49,377 nucleotides of DNA from Chitinophagales bacterium (GTDB lineage Bacteria > Bacteroidota > Bacteroidia > Chitinophagales > UBA8649), in assembly GCA_020635975.1 (NCBI GenBank), contig JACJYT010000015.1:1-49377 (forward strand), read 5' to 3'. Position numbers and translations under genes: made by a program. Shown piece by piece: positions 26,307-34,250 of the stretch (the first letter of the stretch is position 1; each line of letters begins with the position of its first letter). The notes beneath the pieces were generated by a model. That model was not told where the DNA came from and made no database searches. It worked only from the letters and a program-made list of their open reading frames with translations.

Positions 26307-27680
26307 AATGATAGTTTCCAACCATTCTCTTTCCACTAATTTATCCGAATCTAAAATAATTAGTTTTGGATTATCTTTAAGAACTTCCTTAAGATAGGAA
26401 AGAAATTTCAAACAAGTTTCGGCAAAAATGGATGAAGAAAAACTCTCCTTCGCTCTATTGATAGATAGCTCAATATTATTCATAGTAGTTAAGGCCACTT
26501 TAATCATATCCAGTTCAACATAACATTTAATGAGCAAAATGTTTACAGATACATTAAAGAAGAAATCTTTCTGCATATTAATTTCTATAAGTAAATCACT
26601 TGCCTCTTTAAACTTTGACTCTGAAAAAAGTAACTTTGCTTTACACAACTTATAGACATTTGATTTTTCCTTTTCTAACAAAAAGGGATGAAAATTATCT
26701 ATAAAGTATCGAGCCCACTCGATATCCCTAGCCTTAAGAGCTAGAGATGAAATATTATTAAAAGTAGCATCTAAGAGCACCCCATCTTCTAAGAGTAAAT
26801 TCTTTTCTATTAAGTTTTTACTTATTTCCAAATACACCTTGGCATAATCCTCTCTGCCTAAAGTAATATGATCTATGCAATAATTTAACAAATAGATACT
26901 AATTGTTTTTGCATCTTCTTGCAAAATATCCTCTAAGGAAAGTGACCACTCCTTGTACAGCTTGTAAAAATCCTCTTCCGTGCTTAAATTATACAATCCG
27001 CTATACAAACTGATTAAACGATTATCTCCATAATTTTGCCTCACAAAAGACAATAAATTATGATTTGCTTCGAAAATACTCTCTTGTTCAAAGTATTTCA
27101 CCTTCTCTCTTCTATTCTTGATTTCGCATTCCAATTTTAAGGTTTCAATCCAATAGGCGTAGTTTAGATTTTTTACAGCAAGATCAAAATTATCTGAAGT
27201 TTTTCTCCCCCGAATTTTCTTGTCATGAACAGCTAACTTATGATATACAACGAAGGCATCCGAATACTTGGTATACGAAGGAAGGCTATCATCTTGCTCC
27301 AAGTAATTGTTTAAGGTTGGAAGGTGCAAGGACAAGCCCTCCCTCAAATAAAATTCACCAAGAATTAGAGCATAATTACTTTTTTTTTGCTTTGAGTCGC
27401 GAAGAAAAATGTAATCTTTAAATACAGTATTTAAATCACTAAGTGCATCTTTAATGGTTTGTTCAGACCACTTATAATCTTGGTTCTTTCTAAGAATTTT
27501 TAGAAGATTTGAGAACTCCCCTTTTTTATCTTGAATCTCTATTAGCTTTTCAAAGACAAATAAGGTTCTCTTTTCTATCCTAAGAAATTTAGACTTCACT
27601 AATGAAAGGATAGCTTTTTTGTCTTGCTTACTAAAGCTTTGAAAGCTTATTATGGTAATATTATTTTTAAAACTAATCAA
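26292..27680 (-). CDS. Large alpha-helical repeat protein of unknown function
   Basis: 462 residues, almost wholly helical. The start is a TTG at 27680; no ATG occurs in the first 60 residues, so the exact start is uncertain. The N-terminus, SFSKQDKKAILSLVKSKF, resembles a Bacteroidota group of about 500 residues that begins with an S-x-x-E/D-x-x-x-F/L-x-x-F/L-x-S-x-F/Y motif. TPR-like periodicity is seen in the second half (for example AKLLFSESKFKEASDLLIEI). There is no signal peptide, so it should be cytoplasmic. The protein at 31939-33483 has a similar outline, and the two enclose the block. The function is unknown; a scaffold role is a guess. Confidence 0.6.
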   Translation of the reverse strand: MISFKNNITIISFQSFSKQDKKAILSLVKSKFLRIEKRTLFVFEKLIEIQDKKGEFSNLLKILRKNQDYKWSEQTIKDALSDLNTVFKDYIFLRDSKQKKSNYALILGEFYLREGLSLHLPTLNNYLEQDDSLPSYTKYSDAFVVYHKLAVHDKKIRGRKTSDNFDLAVKNLNYAYWIETLKLECEIKNRREKVKYFEQESIFEANHNLLSFVRQNYGDNRLISLYSGLYNLSTEEDFYKLYKEWSLSLEDILQEDAKTISIYLLNYCIDHITLGREDYAKVYLEISKNLIEKNLLLEDGVLLDATFNNISSLALKARDIEWARYFIDNFHPFLLEKEKSNVYKLCKAKLLFSESKFKEASDLLIEINMQKDFFFNVSVNILLIKCYVELDMIKVALTTMNNIELSINRAKESFSSSIFAETCLKFLSYLKEVLKDNPKLIILDSDKLVEREWLETIIKKRQ

Positions 27681-27830
27681 ACGAAAGGTACTTGTAAAAT
27701 TTTGTTATTCAATTACTTACACATAAAATTATATAAAAAATAGACTATTTTATTAAAAAAAAGTACGTCCTGTAAATTATTTTATTTCTAAAGAAGTAAC
27801 ACATTTGAGTGCTTAAGCTAAAAAATTACA

Positions 27831-29378
27831 ATGAAAAAGTCACTTTTAATTCTATTTATACTAACATTTACATTCTGCGTTTATTCTCAAAAAATACCTG
27901 AACCAGACTTTAGCTCAAGACCATATTATCTTCAAGAAGATGGCAATTTAAAATCATTAGAGCGAACTTCCGCCACTACAGATGTTAAAGTTAAAGGAAT
28001 ATATCGAGGTGCAGAAGTATATTTTAGTGCATTTTCTGCAAAATCTAAAATACAATTTCATGTAAATGAGATTCCTAGGATATTCATCAAATTAGACCAA
28101 AATATTGACCCGTACGAAATTGTAAGTTTAGTTAAAGCAGAAGTTCAAAAAGATAGAAGACGATTTCTGCAAAGAGATCAAGCATTAGGAGGAAAAGTTA
28201 GAGATGTTAGTGATGTCCTAATAGAACTCGAATTTAAAAAAATTAGAGAAGGACTTTGGGAGATATTTTTACCAAACAATCTTGGTAATGGTGAATATGG
28301 TTTTATGCCAATGAATAATTTAACAGAAACTATGTCTACCAATTTTTACATTAGTTGTTTTGGTATACATGGATCGGAAGATAACGAAGAAAACTCCCAA
28401 TCCAACTCACAAAATAAATCAACAAACAACTTAAAATCTAGCCCATCCTATTCAAATTATGATGAGGGTATTAGTCATCGTATTCGAGGCGGATTTGGAT
28501 TTTCTCGCGGAGTTTATTGGGGTCCTCAATTTACACCAAGTTTTATGTTGGGTTGGGAATTAGAGGTACCTCTTTTTAAAGACTATTTATCCTTACAAAC
28601 CGGCGCTGATTTTCAAAAATTTGGAGGCATTGATAAAATATGGTCAACAGCACTACACCTCTATTATTTGCGAATCCCTGCAATGGCAAAAGGTGGTTAT
28701 AGATTTAATAATGGAATGAAAATTTTTGCCGGTCTAGGTCCAAATTTTGGAATTGGAATAGCTGGAGTTGTAAAGGACGGAAACTATAAACAAACAGCCT
28801 TTTCTAAAAGAGCAAGTTCTAATGGATTTAATTATAGCCGCTTTGATATGGGGATTGGTTTTGATTTGGGTATTGAAATTAACAATCGAATGATTGTTTC
28901 TATGACAACAATAAATGGTATTGTTGACTATGACAAAACCTTTGATATTGAAAAAAACAAATCAATCAGTTTCAACTTTTCTTACAAAATAGGAAGTATA
29001 AACAAGAAAAAGGGCGAACTAAATAATACAACAACAAAAATTAATAATTCTACTTATCAATATAAGGAGGAAACAGAAGATCATGAATGCAATGTATGTC
29101 ATGGCAGTGGTTATAATCTTTCCACGAACAATGTGCTTTGTCGTAATCAATGTAACAAAGGATTATTAAGCTGTTCAACTTGTAATGGTAGTGGTAATGG
29201 CAAAAGTTTGGGAAACAAGTTCAATCCTCAAACCAAAAGTATTGAACAAGTATATGAAAAATGTGCAATTTGCAATGGTAGTGGACAAACAACATGTGGG
29301 ACATGTAAAGGAGAAGGTTTTGAGATACTAGAGCAGAAGCTTGTTTGTGAAACTTGTAAAGGAAAAGGTAAAATATAA
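27831..29378 (+). CDS. Exported beta-barrel protein with C-terminal Cys-rich CxxCxGxG repeats
   Basis: 515 residues. A signal peptide (about 1-20) leads to an N-terminal beta domain ending NGEYGFMP (about 21-160). A Ser/Asn linker follows (about 180-205), then an outer-membrane beta-barrel-like domain (about 210-400; YYLRIPAMAKGGYRF is characteristic of the OMP_b-brl_2 type). A Cys-rich tail covers 420-512. The tail has five exact CxxCxGxG units at C420, C448, C478, C489 and C506, and a degenerate one at C437 (CRNQCNKG). DnaJ has four such units in its zinc domain. Finding them on an exported protein is unusual; they may bind metal or form disulfides in the periplasm. It lies 3 nt before the next gene, so the two are co-transcribed. 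Function unknown. Confidence 0.75.
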   Translation: MKKSLLILFILTFTFCVYSQKIPEPDFSSRPYYLQEDGNLKSLERTSATTDVKVKGIYRGAEVYFSAFSAKSKIQFHVNEIPRIFIKLDQNIDPYEIVSLVKAEVQKDRRRFLQRDQALGGKVRDVSDVLIELEFKKIREGLWEIFLPNNLGNGEYGFMPMNNLTETMSTNFYISCFGIHGSEDNEENSQSNSQNKSTNNLKSSPSYSNYDEGISHRIRGGFGFSRGVYWGPQFTPSFMLGWELEVPLFKDYLSLQTGADFQKFGGIDKIWSTALHLYYLRIPAMAKGGYRFNNGMKIFAGLGPNFGIGIAGVVKDGNYKQTAFSKRASSNGFNYSRFDMGIGFDLGIEINNRMIVSMTTINGIVDYDKTFDIEKNKSISFNFSYKIGSINKKKGELNNTTTKINNSTYQYKEETEDHECNVCHGSGYNLSTNNVLCRNQCNKGLLSCSTCNGSGNGKSLGNKFNPQTKSIEQVYEKCAICNGSGQTTCGTCKGEGFEILEQKLVCETCKGKGKI

Positions 29379-29381
29379 ACT

Positions 29382-31268
29382 ATGAAATACTCAATTCTTG
29401 CCTTTTTCCTAAGTGTTAGTGCATTTAGTTTTGGCCAATCTGACCAAATTCTGTTCAAAAATAATGAAGAAAAGGAGGTCGTTCTTATTCTAGATAATAT
29501 CCCAACTAAAGAAGATATTCTTAGTTACAAATTACCTAACTCTGAGGTTGTAATGAACATTCCTATGTATAAGGTACAACGACTAACCTTATCTGATGGA
29601 TATATTCTTTATGAAGATTCTGAACCAATTGATGAGGTAAAAACGACAAAGCAAGAACTGCTTAAAAATAATAGCATAGCTTACGACAAGATTGAATTAA
29701 AGAATGGGGCATTTATAGAAGTACTAATTCTATTAGAAGAAGGTCAAAAATTAGAATTGGAAGAGGAATTAAAATATAAATTACCTAACAGTCCATATTC
29801 TAAGTCCATAAAGTTGACTGAAGTATCCAAAGTAATTCTGTCAAATGGTTTGGTAGTATATAATAGTCTAAACTTACCTGAACCCCAAAAGACGTCTAAT
29901 ACAACTAATAAAATAGAACATCAAAACACCTTGGTTTCTGAAAAAAACTACCCTAATATAGAAGCTGTTGTTCAGGAATCCGAAACAAATCACCATCTCA
30001 CTGATTCTAGTTCTTTCAATAATAACAATTCCCAGTCATATAGCCAGACACAAATAATATGTTCTAAAGAAGTTGAAACTTTAAAGAGAGAAATTGATTA
30101 TCGGGCTGTTGTACTATATGAGCAAATATTAAAAGAAATTGAACAAGCAAGAACTATATATAGCAATGCTTCTTTTTCCGAAACTGAGACATTCAAGAAA
30201 AAATTATTTTCGGCAATAGATGATGAAATAATCTTACTCAAATGCAATGAGGCATTTGTTGAAGCTGAAATTACCATATATGTAGATACATTAGGAAATG
30301 CTATTGAAATACTTGACGAGGTAGAAGACGTTAAGCAATTGAGACTTTATACCACATTAAGAGAAAATAGTATATATCCTTACATAAGGAATCACACTTT
30401 TAATGTAGTTGATACCTTATTTAACTACACAAAACAAATTGAAGATTTCTTTGATAGTTATCAAATAAAAATAAATCAAACGAATTGCCCACAAGAGTTT
30501 GAAGAAGTTTTGGATATTGCCAGATATAGATTTTGGAATATTGAGAAGCTAATTAAATCAAAATACACTATTTATAAAGTCCCAATTAAATACAGTTTTA
30601 CTAGTAAGTTTCAAACATGGATTTATCACAATGATAATGTTCAAGTCAAAGGGAAAGGAGAAAACATTAAGGTTACAGATAAAAAAATTTTAAACGAGTT
30701 TAAAGAAAATTTAGGAAAGAAGAAAAACGGAGAGTATCAGGTAGGAATATGTATTTTTAGTATTTTAAGTGACAGTATACAGATGTCCATTAGTTATGTC
30801 AAGCAAAAATATATACATTACATTCATATTGGTAGTAGTATAGGTTCTTTTATCCCTTTAAATAACACTTCTTATAATTGGAAATTTGGCGAAATTATGC
30901 CTTTAGAAGGAATGTTAATATTCCACCGATTTGGTTTGTTTGGAGGCTATGGACTAAACTTAACAGATCCCTATGGAAATACAACTTTAGAGGGTAGTTA
31001 TCTAGAAAAATCAAAATATTTTCATGGTGGTATTTATTTGGGTTTAGCCCAGTACTTCTATTTCAAAGCTGGTTATTGTCAATTAGATAGTGAGATCGCT
31101 AAATACTCAAATTCGATAGAACTTAATAGGTCAAATTTTAACAGAAAACATGGTTTCACAACAGGACTTTCTTTAGTATTTCCTGTAGTTCATTTTGAAG
31201 GAGGATATAACTATATATTCAACTCTCCTTACGTTTCCGCTGGATTAAACATACCATTAAACAAATAA
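29382..31268 (+). CDS. Exported protein with duplicated N-terminal domain and C-terminal barrel-like region
   Basis: 628 residues with a signal peptide ending at FGQ. Two related units follow: residues 21-77 (DQILFKNN...SYKLPNSE...VQRLTLSDGYILY) and 102-160 (DKIELKNG...KYKLPNSP...VSKVILSNGLVVY). They resemble a small beta domain common in Bacteroidota exported proteins, with the pattern I-x-L-K-N-G ... I-K-Y-K ... I-x-x-I-x-x-x-N-G. A low-complexity linker (165-225) and a helical section (225-400) lead to an aromatic, strand-rich C-terminus (YFHGGIYLGLAQYFYFKAGY) that looks like outer-membrane barrel. It starts 3 nt after the Cys-rich barrel gene, so the two probably work together in the envelope. 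Confidence 0.7.
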   Translation: MKYSILAFFLSVSAFSFGQSDQILFKNNEEKEVVLILDNIPTKEDILSYKLPNSEVVMNIPMYKVQRLTLSDGYILYEDSEPIDEVKTTKQELLKNNSIAYDKIELKNGAFIEVLILLEEGQKLELEEELKYKLPNSPYSKSIKLTEVSKVILSNGLVVYNSLNLPEPQKTSNTTNKIEHQNTLVSEKNYPNIEAVVQESETNHHLTDSSSFNNNNSQSYSQTQIICSKEVETLKREIDYRAVVLYEQILKEIEQARTIYSNASFSETETFKKKLFSAIDDEIILLKCNEAFVEAEITIYVDTLGNAIEILDEVEDVKQLRLYTTLRENSIYPYIRNHTFNVVDTLFNYTKQIEDFFDSYQIKINQTNCPQEFEEVLDIARYRFWNIEKLIKSKYTIYKVPIKYSFTSKFQTWIYHNDNVQVKGKGENIKVTDKKILNEFKENLGKKKNGEYQVGICIFSILSDSIQMSISYVKQKYIHYIHIGSSIGSFIPLNNTSYNWKFGEIMPLEGMLIFHRFGLFGGYGLNLTDPYGNTTLEGSYLEKSKYFHGGIYLGLAQYFYFKAGYCQLDSEIAKYSNSIELNRSNFNRKHGFTTGLSLVFPVVHFEGGYNYIFNSPYVSAGLNIPLNK

Positions 31269-31410
31269 ATAATTTATGAAGATAATAGGATGTTAAAAAA
31301 AGAAGTACAATAAATAGAAAGAGGCAATAAGGTATTAAAGCCTCCCTCTTCCCTATCCTCATTTGATACTATATTAAAACCAAGCAATTCGTTAACTAAA
31401 AATTATTCCT

Positions 31411-31638
31411 ATGCAATACAAAGTACTCCCCTTTATCTCCAATGTTTCATTTGGGTCTGGTCAAAATGAAGCCGTAAGACAACTTGAGTCATTTATTGAA
31501 AGAGAAACCATTGATGGATGGGAATTCGTCAGTTGTGGAAATATCAACACAAACATTGCTGGATCTAATGGCTGTTTTGGCATTGGTTCTACACCAGATA
31601 GATCCATTTCTACCCTGGTAATGATCTTTAAAAAGTGA
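31411..31638 (+). CDS. DUF4177-like small protein
   Basis: 75 residues. The order MQYKVLPF, a helix (AVRQLESFIERE), then DGWEFVSCGNI and a final strand (STLVMIFKK) follows the DUF4177 layout (YKV-helix-GWE-strand). There is no signal peptide. The role of the family is unknown. Its TGA stop overlaps the GTG start of the next gene (GTGA), indicating translational coupling. The 142-nt gap upstream holds only a loose stem (about 31316-31350) without a T-tract, so it may still be read from the preceding genes. Confidence 0.6.
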   Translation: MQYKVLPFISNVSFGSGQNEAVRQLESFIERETIDGWEFVSCGNINTNIAGSNGCFGIGSTPDRSISTLVMIFKK

Positions 31639-31946
31639 GAATTTTCCTATTACTTGCAATTAAAATTTATTGGAAATACCTTCCTGAAAATAAACGAAGA
31701 TGCTGTCTCTTTAAGGAGAGTTGTTCTAAGTACGTATTCCATCAAGCCAAAGAAAAAGGTTTCTTTATGGGGATGGCATCTTTGTTTCAAAGGATAAAAA
31801 AATGCAAACCTGGATATGAGCTTTTTTTGGATCAAGAAAAATTTTCAATTAAACTTGCCGATAATTCTATTCTTTCTGAAGAAGAAATTAATCCAAACCT
31901 TATAAACACTTATAAATTTTTACTCTATCTTAAAGCCGATGAATAA
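31635..31946 (+). CDS. YidD-like protein (membrane insertion efficiency factor family)
   Basis: 103 residues from a GTG that overlaps the previous stop. The YidD pattern is visible: an amphipathic start (AIKIYWKYLP), the cysteine motif CLFKESCSKYVF (usually CRFxPTCSxYA), then KGFFMGMASLFQRIKKCKPGYELF with the R-hydrophobic-x-x-C-x-P-G ending. YidD helps YidC insert membrane proteins. The usual yidD sits beside rnpA and yidC, neither of which is here, and the P-T before C-S is replaced by E-S. This looks like a divergent additional paralogue. It overlaps the next gene by 8 nt. About 40 extra C-terminal residues are not part of the core family. Confidence 0.6.
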   Translation: MRIFLLLAIKIYWKYLPENKRRCCLFKESCSKYVFHQAKEKGFFMGMASLFQRIKKCKPGYELFLDQEKFSIKLADNSILSEEEINPNLINTYKFLLYLKADE

Positions 31947-33483
31947 AGATATTGTATCGCAACTAATTCAAACTTTTACAGCAAAGGAAAAAAGACAACT
32001 AGCTAAATACCTCCAGATATACGAAGAGGAAAACTACATAAATTATCCTTTTGCAATTTATAAGGCATATTTATCTATTGATCAGTTTAAAGAGAAAGAA
32101 TTCACTAGAAAATCTGGATGCAAAAGTATCAGTCATTTTAGAAAGGAAAAATCCATATTAAAATATCGTATTCTAGATTATTTAAGAATTTTTGCAGCTA
32201 ACCACAATAATATCTTAGCGGAATGGAGAAAACAAATCGACTATGGTGCTATTCTTAAAGATAAAGGGGAACTTTTCTGGCTTGAGGGATTGAAAATTCT
32301 TAAGCGAACGATGGATGAAAGCTATCAACAATATTCATCAACTTATTCTTTTGCAGCCTATGAAGAAGCTAGTGAAATGTTCCACATTCTTATGGCAAAG
32401 AATCAAACAGATGTTTTGTCTATGATTCAAATACAAGAAGCTTCAAACTCCAACTTAAATCAAGATTTTAATGTTTTTGACTATTACAAAAGAGTTTCAA
32501 TCAAATTGAATAGATCAAGCTTCATTAAATCAAAAAATGAAGAAGAGTTACTAGAACTATTACAAAATGATGCATTATTCACCTTTGACACCAATCTTTT
32601 CCATTCTAATGGCACGAAATATATACATCTATTAAGTATTTGTTTAATAGCAACAATTGTTGAAACCAGAAATGATTTTCTTCTAGAAAAATCAAATGAG
32701 TTTAAAAAGCTTTATAAATCCTTTCCTCCAAATAGTTGGTATAATACTTTTTTCTTTCAAATAGCTTATTATATAGCCTATTCTAATTTTTTAATAGCAA
32801 CAAATAGAATTACCGAACTTAGAAATCATTTAGCCGAATGGTATGAGTTCCTTATGGCAAGCTTTCCAAAAATTGAAGATCAAGCTCTTTATTGGTCTAG
32901 ATATTATCATTCCTATTACACCCTCTGTTGCCATAACCCGCATATTGAAAATGAAATAATCAGAAAGTTAGAAAAACATATCTTCTTTTTTGAGCAAAGA
33001 ACACCAGCAAAAATTTCTTTACAGTTCAGAATAATATTAATTAGATTTTATATTTTGAACCAATCTTATGCATTTGCACTTCGTAGCTGTGAAGAAACTA
33101 TAGCTATGCATGAAAATGATAGTTCTGTTTTTGACACTAAAAATATTACAAAACTTGTTCAATTAGCTTGTTTGTTTCGACTTATGATTGAAGAAAAATC
33201 TATTGCGGATAGAATGCAAGAAATAGAAACATTAGCGGCAAGTTATTACCGGCATTTCAGAAGTTTAGAAAAAGAATATTATACTTTTGAAACTAAATTC
33301 TGTTCTTTTTTCTCCACCCTTTCAGTCAAGTATAATAAAGACTTAAAGAATGAATTAGCTAAGTTTAAAGGAGCTATTGAGAAAGTGGATAGAAGCGATA
33401 AATACAACTTCCTTTCCAAGCTTTCTAATCACTATTTCGATTTTTATGCTTGGATAGATGATTGCATAGCAATACTTAAATAA
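31939..33483 (+). CDS. Large alpha-helical repeat protein of unknown function
   Basis: 514 residues, helical throughout, with no signal peptide. The start (VSQLIQTFTAKEKRQLAKYLQIY, in two parts) matches in outline the N-terminus of the 462-residue protein at 26292-27680, and both are of similar size and composition; I infer they belong to one Bacteroidota family. Many aromatic residues in paired helices (FFFQIAYYIAYSNFLIA) suggest a TPR-like superhelix. It overlaps the YidD-like gene by 8 nt, so DUF4177-YidD-helical protein form a coupled three-gene set. The truC promoter lies in its last codons. Function unknown. Confidence 0.6.
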   Translation: MNKDIVSQLIQTFTAKEKRQLAKYLQIYEEENYINYPFAIYKAYLSIDQFKEKEFTRKSGCKSISHFRKEKSILKYRILDYLRIFAANHNNILAEWRKQIDYGAILKDKGELFWLEGLKILKRTMDESYQQYSSTYSFAAYEEASEMFHILMAKNQTDVLSMIQIQEASNSNLNQDFNVFDYYKRVSIKLNRSSFIKSKNEEELLELLQNDALFTFDTNLFHSNGTKYIHLLSICLIATIVETRNDFLLEKSNEFKKLYKSFPPNSWYNTFFFQIAYYIAYSNFLIATNRITELRNHLAEWYEFLMASFPKIEDQALYWSRYYHSYYTLCCHNPHIENEIIRKLEKHIFFFEQRTPAKISLQFRIILIRFYILNQSYAFALRSCEETIAMHENDSSVFDTKNITKLVQLACLFRLMIEEKSIADRMQEIETLAASYYRHFRSLEKEYYTFETKFCSFFSTLSVKYNKDLKNELAKFKGAIEKVDRSDKYNFLSKLSNHYFDFYAWIDDCIAILK

Positions 33484-33491
33484 TAACTTTG
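33462..33491 (+). promoter_or_regulatory. Full consensus promoter for the truC-like gene, with palindrome over the start
   Basis: TTG (33462-33464), a 19-nt spacer and TAACTTTG (33484-33491) give the full Bacteroidota pattern, starting inside the previous gene. ATAACTTTG (33483-33491) is repeated inverted as CAAAGTTAT at 33498-33506, overlapping the ATG at 33505, so the minus strand also carries a TAACTTTG. Confidence 0.65.
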
Positions 33492-33504
33492 TTCTAGCAA
33501 AGTT

Positions 33505-34197
33505 ATGTTACAACTAGAAATCCTATACCAAGACGAGTATCTTGTGGCTATTAACAAACCGAATGCTTTGGCCGTGCACCCTAGTAAGATGCATAGAGAA
33601 GATAGGTATTTTGCCCTACAAGAATTGCGAAACCAAATTGCTCAGCATGTTTATCCTTGTCACCGCTTAGATAAAAAAACCAGCGGCGTTTTGCTTTTTG
33701 CATTAAATCCGGAAGTAAATCATCTGATGCAAGAAAAATTTGCAAATAATCAAGTTCGCAAGTGCTACCATGCGATAGTTAGAGGGAAGTTAAGTGGAGC
33801 TAGTAGAATTGATTATGCTTTAAAAAATAATGATGGGAAAATTCAAGAGGCAATAAGCAATTATCTTGTACTAAAGAATTTTGAAATTGACCTAGCCTTT
33901 GGCAAGCACAGCAGCTCTAGATATAGTTTAGTGGAGATACAACCAGAAACTGGTCGCTATCACCAAATACGAAAACATTTTGCCCATTTAAGACATCCCA
34001 TTATTGGCGATAGACCTCATGGTTGTAATAAACAAAACAAGCTTTGGAAAGAACATTTTCAACACGATACGATGTTATTGCACGCTCGTTCTTTAGAGTT
34101 TAGTCACCCCTTGCACGAAAATACAGTAAGAATTGAAGCCCCTTACTCTCCCCCATTTCTTGAAGCGCTTAAAATCTTCGAAGAAAGTCAAATTTAG
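33505..34197 (+). CDS. truC: RluA-family pseudouridine synthase, TruC-like
   Basis: 230 residues. The catalytic motif HRLDKKTSG is at 53-61 with the nucleophilic Asp56. The start (ILYQDEYLVAINKPNALAVHPS) and ETGRYHQIRKHFAHLRHPIIGD are typical of the RluA/TruC type. There is no N-terminal S4 domain, and the length fits TruC, which makes pseudouridine 65 in tRNA, better than RluC/D. Substrate assignment is by similarity in outline only. A full promoter immediately precedes it; the ndpA-like gene follows with its own box. Confidence 0.85.
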   Translation: MLQLEILYQDEYLVAINKPNALAVHPSKMHREDRYFALQELRNQIAQHVYPCHRLDKKTSGVLLFALNPEVNHLMQEKFANNQVRKCYHAIVRGKLSGASRIDYALKNNDGKIQEAISNYLVLKNFEIDLAFGKHSSSRYSLVEIQPETGRYHQIRKHFAHLRHPIIGDRPHGCNKQNKLWKEHFQHDTMLLHARSLEFSHPLHENTVRIEAPYSPPFLEALKIFEESQI

Positions 34198-34220
34198 CAA
34201 AGCAAGCAAGAAGAAAGTAC

Positions 34221-34228
34221 TAACTTTG
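34221..34228 (+). promoter_or_regulatory. -7 promoter box for the ndpA-like gene
   Basis: TAACTTTG matches TAnnTTTG, 22 nt upstream of the ATG. Confidence 0.5.
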
Positions 34229-34250
34229 AACTCACTTAATATAAGCAACT

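Noticed and set aside
31316..31350. Terminator after the 628-aa exported protein
   Set aside because: GAGGC/GCCTC and AAGAGG/CCTCTT pairings compete and no T-run follows, so no firm fold can be claimed.
25946..33483. Genomic island or prophage
   Set aside because: No integrase, transposase, attachment repeats or phage structural genes are visible; only gene novelty suggests variability.
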